NCBI RefSeq assembly: GCF_947494025.1
Contig: NZ_CANLTQ010000003.1
Location: 1-64,000, forward strand
Source of the DNA: an uncultured Jannaschia sp.
GTDB taxonomy: Bacteria; Pseudomonadota; Alphaproteobacteria; Rhodobacterales; Rhodobacteraceae
Length of the DNA: 64,000 bases
Direction of reading: 5' to 3'
Both the position numbers and the translations under genes were made by a program. The notes beneath the pieces are model-generated. The model saw only the letters and a program-made list of their open reading frames with translations. It had not been told where the DNA came from and ran no database searches. Shown in pieces: positions 1 through 6,696 of this stretch (the first letter of the stretch is position 1; each line of letters starts with the position of its first letter).

Positions 1-96
1 AAAGCCGCACTCGTCGCAACCGCCAGAAAGCTGCTCTGCACCCTCAACGCCATGCTCGCAGCAGGAACAGACTACACGCAGCAGACACCTGGCTAA
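1..96 (+). pseudogene. 3' end of an IS110-family transposase (cut by window edge)
   Basis: Frame 1 is open from the first base to TAA at 94-96. It reads KAALVATARKLLCTLNAML followed by a short polar tail. The pattern ALVA.ARKLL..LNAML is typical of the C-terminal end of IS110/IS1111-type transposases (DEDD/transposase_20 fold), which act by site-specific recombination. Only about 31 residues are visible, so it is unknown whether the element upstream is intact. A 6-bp stem with a 3-nt loop (105-110/114-119) lies just after the stop and could belong to the element's right end. Confidence 0.6.
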
Positions 97-249
97 GTAC
101 AGTTGCCGGTAAAACCGGCGATTCAACGCGAGCCTTTCGGCGATGCGCCAGACACCGATCAGGCTATGAATGACGCCGCCTCCGAGCCCCTCGAAGACAG
201 ACGTCCCGACCTGTCACCGAGAACTATCTGACTGTATCGAAAACAGAAA

Positions 250-325
<76 letters not shown>

Positions 326-401
326 TGACCGGACTGCGGTCTAGGGCAGGGTCGGAGGCGGCGCAAGCGGAAAATCCGCGCGATGCCCCGACAAAACCCG
401 A

Positions 402-746
402 TCAATCCTCGTCGTCGTCTCCGCCAACATCCGCGATCTCGTCGAGGGATACGGTGTCGTCGTCCTCGTCATCGTCGAGCACGGTGTCGGACGTCTCGTC
501 CCCTTCCGCGTTGTCGTCGTCGAGGTCGACGTCGTCATCGTCGAGCAGCAGGTCGTCGTCCGCCTTTTCGTCCTTCTTGGCGTCAACGTCGTCCTTGTCC
601 GCCGCTAGGATGCGGGTCTTGTTGCCGGTATCGACGGTGACCGTCTCGCCGGTATAGGGGCTGACGATGGGCGAGCGGTTCATATCGTAGAAGCGCTTGC
701 CGGTCGTCGGGCAGACCCGCTTGACGCCCCATTCTTCCTTCGGCAT
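402..746 (-). CDS. FYDLN acid (TIGR02300) family protein
   Basis: A 114-residue protein. The first ~45 residues form a small conserved domain (PKEEWGVKRVCPTTGKRFYDMNR) with the family's namesake FYD(L/M)N motif. The rest is a very acidic tail of Asp runs with a few Glu and Ser. The function of the family is unknown. The ATG at 746 is chosen because AAGGAA sits just upstream and the conserved domain starts there; the upstream in-frame ATG at 788 would add residues unlike the family. The acidic tail is probably disordered and could bind a basic partner, which is inference. It is transcribed toward the tRNA gene and away from the metallopeptidase gene. Confidence 0.85.
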   Translation of the reverse strand: MPKEEWGVKRVCPTTGKRFYDMNRSPIVSPYTGETVTVDTGNKTRILAADKDDVDAKKDEKADDDLLLDDDDVDLDDDNAEGDETSDTVLDDDEDDDTVSLDEIADVGGDDDED

Positions 747-810
747 GTCGGTTCCTTCATTGCGTCCGGGCGCCCGGAACGGCGCCACTGGTCAAGGGAA
801 TTGGGCTCGG

Positions 811-1548
811 ATGCCACAGGGAACAAGGGGTGGCAAGCCCCGGCAACCGGAGACAGCGCGGACCTTGCCGGTGCCCGGTTCGGAGGGGATCGCGGTCCAT
901 CTTAGACACTCCGCGCGGGCGCGGCGGATGTCGCTGCGGGTCGGCCGCGCGGATGGACGCGTCACGCTGACCCTGCCCGCCGGCATGTCCGAACGGCAGG
1001 CGAGCGCGTTCGTGCGGGATCAGGCGGGCTGGGTCCGGCGAGCCGTCGCGGCGGTGCCCGCGCGGCGGATCGTGCGCGTGGGCGGGACGGTGCCGCTCCT
1101 CGGGCGCGACGTGCCGATCGTCGCGGGGGGCGGGCGGGCGGCGCGGTATCTCGGCGAGACGATCGCGGTCGTCGACGACGCGCAGGCCGGCCCGCGCGTA
1201 CGGGCGCTCCTGCAAACGCTCGCGCGCACCCATCTCGCCGCTGCGGTGGACCGCTACGCGGAGACGGCCGGCCGATCCCCTGCAAAGCTGACGCTGCGGG
1301 ATACGCGCTCCCGCTGGGGATCCTGCTCCTCCCGCGGGGATCTGATGTTCAGTTGGCGGCTGGTGATGGCGCCGCCCGAAGTGCTCGACTACGTGGCCGC
1401 ACACGAGGTCGCGCATCTGCTGCACATGGACCATTCGCCCCGGTTCTGGGCGGCCGTCGAGCGGCTGGTGCCGGACTATGCCACGCATCGTGCCTGGCTC
1501 AGGACCGACGGCGCGACGCTGCACGCGGTCGATTTCAGCAAGGAATGA
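811..1548 (+). CDS. YgjP/SprT-like M48-type zinc metallopeptidase
   Basis: A 245-residue protein of the DUF45/YgjP family. The C-terminal half has the SRWGSCSS motif near residues 167-174 and the zinc site HEVAHLLHMDH near 198-208 (HExxH plus a downstream His), with F-W following. The fold resembles the gluzincin core of wss/SprT-type proteases; the substrate is unknown. ATG at 811 has a weak AAGGGA upstream. An ATG at 697 in the same frame would overlap the divergent neighbour's start and adds non-conserved sequence. It converges on lpdA across a strong hairpin. Confidence 0.85.
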   Translation: MPQGTRGGKPRQPETARTLPVPGSEGIAVHLRHSARARRMSLRVGRADGRVTLTLPAGMSERQASAFVRDQAGWVRRAVAAVPARRIVRVGGTVPLLGRDVPIVAGGGRAARYLGETIAVVDDAQAGPRVRALLQTLARTHLAAAVDRYAETAGRSPAKLTLRDTRSRWGSCSSRGDLMFSWRLVMAPPEVLDYVAAHEVAHLLHMDHSPRFWAAVERLVPDYATHRAWLRTDGATLHAVDFSKE

Positions 1549-1610
1549 AAGGGCGGCGCCCGAAGCGCGCCTCGAAGGGTCCGGGACGGCGCCGGATCCG
1601 TCCCGGCGTC

Positions 1611-1643
1611 CGGCCGGGCCCCGCGCCGTGCGGGGCCCGGCCG
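1611..1643. terminator. Strong bidirectional terminator hairpin
   Basis: A perfect 14-bp GC-only stem (1611-1624 pairs with 1630-1643) with the 5-nt loop GCCGT. It lies between the convergent metallopeptidase gene and lpdA, 3 nt from the lpdA stop codon. It has no long T-run, so termination may rely on stem strength. Confidence 0.75.
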
Positions 1644-1645
1644 GG

Positions 1646-3040
1646 TCAGGCGTGAATGGGGCCGTCACCGCAGGCCAGCGCGGCCTCCCGCATCGCTTCC
1701 GAATAGGTCGGGTGCGCATGGCACGTGCGGGCAAGATCCTCTGAGGCGGCGCCGAACTCCATCGCGACGCAGACCTCGTGGATCAGGTCGCCCGCCATCG
1801 GCCCGATCACGTGGCAGCCGAGGATGCGGTCCGTCTCCTTGTCGGCGAGCAGCTTCACGAAGCCGTCGGCGTTGAAGTTCGCCTTGGCGCGGCCGTTGCC
1901 CATGAAGGAGAACTTGCCGACCTTGTAGGCGCGACCCTGCTCCTTCAGCTGCTCCTCCGTCAGGCCGACATTCGCGACCTCGGGATGGGTGTAGATCACG
2001 CCGGGAATGACGCCGTAATTCACATGTCCGGCCTGTCCCGCGAGGATCTCGGCAAGGGCCATGCCCTCGTCCTCGGCCTTGTGGGCGAGCATCGGCCCCT
2101 CGATCACATCGCCGATGGCGTAGATGCCCTCGACGCTCGTCTTGTAGCCGTCGTCCACCGCGATCTGCCCGCGGTTCGTCATCGACATGCCGAGCGCGTC
2201 GAGCCCCAGCCCCGCCGTGTGCGGCTTGCGGCCCGTGGCGACCAGGACCACGTCGACCTTGATGTCGTGCGCGCTGTCGTCCTTGCGGAGCTTGTAGGCG
2301 ATCTCGGCTTTCCCGTTCTTCGTCTCGACCTCCGAGACCGCGGCGCCGGTGATGAACTTAAGTCCCTGTCGCGACAGGATTCTCTGGAAGGTCTTGGCGA
2401 CTTCCGCGTCCTGACCGGGGGTGATGCCGTCGAGGAACTCGATCACCGTCACCTCGGTGCCGAGACGGGAATACACGCTGCCGAGCTCGAGCCCGATGAC
2501 GCCGCCGCCGACGACCACCATGCTCCTGGGGATCTTCGGCAGGCTCAGGGCGCCTTCGCTGTCGACGACGATCTTGCCGTCCACCTCGATCGCGGCGCCG
2601 GGGACGGGGGCCACGTCGGAGCCCGAGGCGATGACGATGTGCTTCACGTCATGCGTCTCCTCTCCGACCTTCACGCGGCCGGCCTCGGGGATGGAGCCCC
2701 AACCCTTGAGCCAGTCGATCTTGTTCTTCTTGAACAGGAATTCGATGCCCTTGGTGTTCTGGTCGATGGTGTCCTGCTTGTAGGCCTGCATCTGCGGCCA
2801 GTCGACGGAAGGCGTCTTGCCCTTCAGGCCCATCTTCGGGAACGTCGTCTCCGCCTCGCGCAGGGCCTCGGTCGCGTGGAGCAGCGCCTTGGACGGGATG
2901 CAGCCGATGTTGAGGCAGGTCCCGCCGAGCGTCTCGCGCCCCTCCACCACCGCCGTCTTCAGCCCGAGCTGGGCGCAGCGGATGGCGCAGACATAGCCGC
3001 CGGGGCCGGATCCGATGATGATGACGTCGTATTGGGCCAT
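1646..3040 (-). CDS. lpdA: Dihydrolipoyl dehydrogenase (E3)
   Basis: A 464-residue FAD/NAD disulfide oxidoreductase that reoxidises lipoyl groups of 2-oxoacid dehydrogenase complexes. The N-terminal FAD loop is [12 protein letters not shown] (residues 8-19) and the redox-active pair is Cys42/Cys47 in [14 protein letters not shown] second dinucleotide loop is [12 protein letters not shown]. The C-terminal dimer-interface active site is HPTYSE near 443-448. All are intact and the length is typical. GGAG precedes the ATG. It is the last TCA-related gene of the minus-strand block, and its position after odhB suggests it serves the 2-oxoglutarate dehydrogenase complex. Confidence 0.97.
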   Translation of the reverse strand: MAQYDVIIIGSGPGGYVCAIRCAQLGLKTAVVEGRETLGGTCLNIGCIPSKALLHATEALREAETTFPKMGLKGKTPSVDWPQMQAYKQDTIDQNTKGIEFLFKKNKIDWLKGWGSIPEAGRVKVGEETHDVKHIVIASGSDVAPVPGAAIEVDGKIVVDSEGALSLPKIPRSMVVVGGGVIGLELGSVYSRLGTEVTVIEFLDGITPGQDAEVAKTFQRILSRQGLKFITGAAVSEVETKNGKAEIAYKLRKDDSAHDIKVDVVLVATGRKPHTAGLGLDALGMSMTNRGQIAVDDGYKTSVEGIYAIGDVIEGPMLAHKAEDEGMALAEILAGQAGHVNYGVIPGVIYTHPEVANVGLTEEQLKEQGRAYKVGKFSFMGNGRAKANFNADGFVKLLADKETDRILGCHVIGPMAGDLIHEVCVAMEFGAASEDLARTCHAHPTYSEAMREAALACGDGPIHA

Positions 3041-3148
3041 GGGGTCTCCGGGGTCGATTGGGTCGGTCTCGCGGCGTGTTATGGGCGTGTTACCGCTGTG
3101 TTACGCGTGTGGCACAGATGTAGTGCATCGCCGCGCCGTGCAACACCC

Positions 3149-3544
3149 TCAGATCAGCGCGGCTGCGACCATCAGAAGCGTCGCGGCGAAGCCCAGGGCC
3201 CAGATGATCGATCGTCCCGGCCGCCAGCCGAACGCGTAGGCCGGCACGTAGAGGATGCGGGCGGCGAGGTAGGCCCAGGCGCAGAGGGCGGTGAACCCGC
3301 TCGCCTGCCCGGACAGCGTCACCACCACGACGGCGGCGGTGAAGAGGATCAGCCCCTCGAAATGGTTGGCGAGCGCGCGGCCGAGGCGGGCGGTCCGGTC
3401 GGACATCCGCCGCGACGGTTCCCGGTCGCGGGCCGACATGGTGTAGCCGGGGCCGAGCTCGCGGTTGGCGGGGATGGCGTAGGCGACGAACTGCGCCGCC
3501 TGCAGAAGGACGGCGAGGGCGAGCGCGGTGAGCTCGGGCGTCAC
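3149..3544 (-). CDS. MAPEG family membrane protein
   Basis: A 131-residue protein with four hydrophobic segments and the MAPEG pattern: an N-terminal helix, RxxR-rich cytosolic loop (REPSRRMSDRTARLGRALANHFEG), then FTALCAWAYLAARILYVPAYAFG. MAPEG proteins are eicosanoid/glutathione-metabolism-type membrane enzymes; bacterial roles are mostly unassigned. The GTG start at 3544 is chosen because it overlaps the stop of the upstream gene as GTGA and places the first hydrophobic helix at the N-terminus. It is the last of three tightly coupled genes. Confidence 0.85.
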   Translation of the reverse strand: MTPELTALALAVLLQAAQFVAYAIPANRELGPGYTMSARDREPSRRMSDRTARLGRALANHFEGLILFTAAVVVVTLSGQASGFTALCAWAYLAARILYVPAYAFGWRPGRSIIWALGFAATLLMVAAALI

Positions 3545-3768
3545 GGGTCGGGCCGCGTGTCCCGCCGCCCGATCTGCCGGCGGCGGGCGCGCTCGATCAT
3601 GATCGCCGACAGCAGCGAGACCGCGGCGTATAGCGCCAGAGCCACCCAGAGCCACGGCGTCGGGCCCTGCCATTGCACGAGGACGACGGCGAGGACGCAG
3701 ACGATGGCGAGCCGCAGGGTCCAGGCGGCCAGCACGCGGCGGACGGAATCTCGGGTCTCGGGGGTCAT
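3541..3768 (-). CDS. Small two-helix membrane protein
   Basis: A 75-residue protein with two hydrophobic helices, around residues 17-34 and 38-56, and a basic C-terminal tail (IERARRRQIGRR). It is not recognised as a named family. It overlaps the genes on both sides by 4 nt (ATGA upstream, GTGA downstream), so the three genes are very probably translated together with the MAPEG gene. The basic end suggests a cytosolic C-terminus. Confidence 0.7.
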   Translation of the reverse strand: MTPETRDSVRRVLAAWTLRLAIVCVLAVVLVQWQGPTPWLWVALALYAAVSLLSAIMIERARRRQIGRRDTRPDP

Positions 3769-4004
3769 GCGGTCCGCAGGAACCGCGCGTCGAGCGACCC
3801 GCCGGTGCGGCGCTCGTTCTCGAGCCAGTCACTGGCCTTCTTGCGGTTATTGGCCTCGAACAGCGCGGTCACGCCGGTCCCGTCCATGTCGCGCCAGAGC
3901 TGCATGAGCGTGAGGCCGGCATTCATGCGCGCTTCCATGTCGCGGTCGAAGTCGGCCTTCCACGTGTCGTAGTCGGCGGGGGTGAGGTGGACGAGGAGGT
4001 GCAT
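3765..4004 (-). CDS. Small ABM/cyclase-like hypothetical protein
   Basis: A 79-residue protein beginning MHLLVHLTPADYDTWKADFD. The layout (short beta strand, D.W...F helix, then TLMQLWRDMDG..VTALFEANNRKKASDWL) resembles the dimeric alpha/beta-barrel fold of monooxygenase or cyclase-like proteins. This is a structural impression only. The ATG at 4004 is preferred to an ATG at 4319 because the extra 105 residues are low-complexity and atypical. It heads the trio with the small membrane protein and the MAPEG protein. Confidence 0.65.
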   Translation of the reverse strand: MHLLVHLTPADYDTWKADFDRDMEARMNAGLTLMQLWRDMDGTGVTALFEANNRKKASDWLENERRTGGSLDARFLRTA

Positions 4005-4326
4005 GGGGGGGCTCCGGTTCGGGGACGGCCCGTTCGACCATCTCGGGATCGGGTGTTCCATAGCGGAAGAGCGGGGGCGGGGAAACTCGAAGCGGCATCG
4101 GAATGTGGCGAGACGCTGGCAGGATGCGTCGCAAGCCGCTTGCGCTTCAATGGACGACAATACTGCAAAGGACGCGGTCCCTGATGTCGGTTGCGCGCCG
4201 TTGACGCGGTAGGTCTCACCGAACTGCACCTCGCTTCGATTGCGATAGGGAATGGCTAGCGATAGCGGCAAGCAGCTTCGCGCAGGCCGAGGTTGCTGGA
4301 ACCCTGCTTGCGAAGCCATGCCTCTT
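4005..4326. other. Intergenic stretch, no gene seen
   Basis: About 320 bp between the trio's first gene and the AT-rich orphan gene. The longer frames here give Arg/Pro-rich or out-of-phase peptides without domain features. It should hold the promoter for the trio and the 3' end of the orphan's transcript. No clear terminator or promoter consensus stands out. Confidence 0.4.
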
Positions 4327-5010
4327 TCAGATCACTCTACCCTTCTTTTCGGGTGGGGTCGCAGGAAAAAGCTTTGCCTTGAATGCCTCCGTAGCAGGGA
4401 ACTTGTCCTTCCCGATGATGGAGCGAACCTTTTCGAGCTTGTGTTGCCCGTCACGTTCATCAACCAAATCCCGAAACTGATTTTCCATCGCCCGCTCATC
4501 GGCAATGCCGTAAAGCCACGGTGACAGGCATATCTCGTAATGATTGAGAACTTGCAGCATTACATATCTCAACTGCATCGTTTCAGCGTGGCTGAATCTC
4601 TTCTCCCGATCGTCGGCGCAATAACGATCATAGATATCTGGAAAATTAGATCGAAGAGCGCTACACGCGAACTCTTTTTCTTTGCCGCCTAGAGTTATTG
4701 GCTCGCCGTCGCGAAGTTTTTTTATCGTGTTATTATCTATTGCGTCCAAGAGCTGGACAATCTTGTTATGCTCAGGTTGCGTATTCGTCACATAGAACTG
4801 GAGAATATCGCTGACCGTCTGACGCCGGGATCGATCGTGGTCTGCATCCAGCGATCTACGCGATAGATAGAACTGGAACGCGGTGAAAATTAAACCAAGC
4901 GCGGCAAACACCAAGCCGATCGCAGTCAGAGTTTCCGTCCAACTCGGTTCTGCCGCGCTGTCGATGGCTTGTACCAAGGCGTCTAGGATTTCTTCATCCG
5001 ACATCGACAA
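4327..5010 (-). CDS. Membrane-anchored DUF4760-like orphan, AT-rich
   Basis: A 227-residue protein with a short acidic N-terminus, one transmembrane helix near residues 28-49 (TLTAIGLVFAALGLIFTAFQFYL), then a basic stretch and a soluble helical domain of about 170 residues rich in charged residues and aromatics. This is the layout of DUF4760-type proteins, which lack a known function. Base use is clearly unlike the neighbours, with many A/T-ending codons, runs such as TTTTTTT and AT-rich flanks, suggesting recent transfer. The start is the ATG at 5010; a second ATG 6 nt later is also possible. It interrupts the spacing between odhB and the lpdA-side genes. Confidence 0.7.
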   Translation of the reverse strand: MSMSDEEILDALVQAIDSAAEPSWTETLTAIGLVFAALGLIFTAFQFYLSRRSLDADHDRSRRQTVSDILQFYVTNTQPEHNKIVQLLDAIDNNTIKKLRDGEPITLGGKEKEFACSALRSNFPDIYDRYCADDREKRFSHAETMQLRYVMLQVLNHYEICLSPWLYGIADERAMENQFRDLVDERDGQHKLEKVRSIIGKDKFPATEAFKAKLFPATPPEKKGRVI

Positions 5011-5085
5011 TACCAGTAAACAAAGAACACAAGATGCCTGCCGTCACCTTGGTATATGCTGCCCATTATGACAACGTAGTCAAGC

Positions 5086-6693
5086 CTACAGATCCATCAG
5101 CAGCCGCCGCGGATCCTCCAGCGCTTCCTTGACGCGGACGAGGAACGTCACCGCGCCCTTGCCGTCGACGATGCGGTGGTCGTAGCTCAGGGCGAGGTAC
5201 ATCATCGGGCGGATCACGATCTGGCCGCCGACGACCATCGGACGCTCCTGGATCTTGTGCATGCCGAGGATGCCCGATTGCGGCGGGTTAAGGATCGGCG
5301 AGGACATGAGCGAGCCGTAGACGCCGCCGTTCGAGATGGTGAATGTCCCGCCCTGCATGTCAGCCATGGAGAGCTTGCCGTCGCGGGCGGCGGCGCCCTT
5401 CTCGGCGATGGCCTTCTCGATCTCGGCGAAGGACATCGCGTCGGCGTCGCGGATCACGGGCACCACGAGGCCCTGCGGCGTGCCGGCGGCGATGCCCATG
5501 TGGACGAAGTTCTTGTAGACGACGTCGGTGCCGTCGATCTCCGCGTTGACCTCCGGAACCTCGCGCAGCGCGTGGCAGCAGGCCTTGGTGAAGAACGACA
5601 TGAAGCCGAGCTTCACGCCGTGCTTCTTGGCGAACAGGTCCTTGTACTCGTTCCGGAGCGCCATGACCTCGGTCATGTCCACCTCGTTGTAGGTGGTCAG
5701 CATCGCGGCCGTGTTCTGCGCGTCCTTCAGGCGGCGGGCGATGGTCTGGCGCAGGCGGGTCATCTTGACCCGCTCCTCCCGGTTCTCGTCCCCCGCGGCG
5801 ACGGGGGCGCGGGGGGCCGGCTTCGGCTCGGGCGCGGGTGCTTTGGCGGGCTCGGAGGAGGCGGGCCTGGCGGAGGCGGCCTTGAGCACGTCCTCCTTCA
5901 TCACGCGGCCGTCGCGGCCGGTGCCCTGCACCTGATCGGCGGAGAGGTTCCGCTCGGCCATCAGCTTCTTGGCCGAGGGCGCGTCCTCCACGTCGCCGCG
6001 CCGGCCCGCGGCCTCGACATTGGCGACGGCCTCCTCGGTCTCGGCCTCGCCCGCGCCCTCCGACGGCTTCGGATCGACCGCGTGGGGCGCGGACACCTCG
6101 GCTCCGGCGCCGGCGGACATCTGCGCGAGCTTGCCGCCCGCGGCGACGGTCTCGCCCTCGCCCGCGAGGATCTTCGTGAGCGTGCCAGCGGCGGGGGCGG
6201 GCACCTCGACCGAAACCTTGTCGGTCTCGAGCTCGCACAGCATCTCGTCCTGCGCGATGGTGTCGCCCTCGGCCTTGTACCACGTGGCCACGGTCGCCTC
6301 GGACACGGATTCGCCCAGGGCGGGGACCATCACGTCGACGGAGCCGCCGCCCGCCGCGCCGTCATCGCCGGAGGGCGCCTTCGCCGCGGGCTTGTCTTCC
6401 TTCGAGCCGGGCTCGGGCACCGCGGCGGGCGCCTCGTCGGAGGCCGGCGCGCCGGCCCCCTCGCTGATCGTCGCCAGGAGCGCGTCGACGCCGACCGTCT
6501 CCCCCTCCGGCGCGACGATCTCGCCCAGCGTGCCGGTGGCGGGCGAGGGGACCTCGACCGTGACCTTGTCGGTCTCGAGCTCGCAGAGCATCTCGTCGGT
6601 CGCCACCTCGTCCCCCGGTTTCTTGAACCAGGTGGCCACGGTGGCCTCGGTGACGGATTCGCCGAGGGTGGGAACTTTGACGTCGACGGTCAT
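5086..6693 (-). CDS. odhB: 2-oxoglutarate dehydrogenase E2 (dihydrolipoyl succinyltransferase), two lipoyl domains
   Basis: A 535-residue E2 that transfers the succinyl group to CoA. Two full lipoyl domains are present, with lipoyl lysines at K43 and K159, each in an ELETDKV(T/S)VEV context. They are joined by Ala/Pro/Glu linkers. A peripheral-subunit-binding domain follows around 236-275 ([33 protein letters not shown]). The catalytic domain ends with the SYDHRIVDG active-site motif (His near 506). E. coli SucB has a single lipoyl domain. It starts 3 nt after the sucA stop, with GGAG inside the end of sucA. Confidence 0.96.
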   Translation of the reverse strand: MTVDVKVPTLGESVTEATVATWFKKPGDEVATDEMLCELETDKVTVEVPSPATGTLGEIVAPEGETVGVDALLATISEGAGAPASDEAPAAVPEPGSKEDKPAAKAPSGDDGAAGGGSVDVMVPALGESVSEATVATWYKAEGDTIAQDEMLCELETDKVSVEVPAPAAGTLTKILAGEGETVAAGGKLAQMSAGAGAEVSAPHAVDPKPSEGAGEAETEEAVANVEAAGRRGDVEDAPSAKKLMAERNLSADQVQGTGRDGRVMKEDVLKAASARPASSEPAKAPAPEPKPAPRAPVAAGDENREERVKMTRLRQTIARRLKDAQNTAAMLTTYNEVDMTEVMALRNEYKDLFAKKHGVKLGFMSFFTKACCHALREVPEVNAEIDGTDVVYKNFVHMGIAAGTPQGLVVPVIRDADAMSFAEIEKAIAEKGAAARDGKLSMADMQGGTFTISNGGVYGSLMSSPILNPPQSGILGMHKIQERPMVVGGQIVIRPMMYLALSYDHRIVDGKGAVTFLVRVKEALEDPRRLLMDL

Positions 6694-6696
6694 GGC

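Noticed and set aside
454-657. Ser-rich plus-strand frame near 0.5 kb
   Set aside because: It is the antisense of the Asp-codon runs in the FYDLN-type gene.
757-1734. Long minus-strand frame (325 codons) over the metallopeptidase gene
   Set aside because: Arg/Pro-rich antisense shadow; the plus-strand frame has HExxH and conserved motifs.
1778-3907. 709-codon plus-strand frame over lpdA and the MAPEG genes
   Set aside because: Antisense shadow of high-GC third positions; real genes are on the minus strand.
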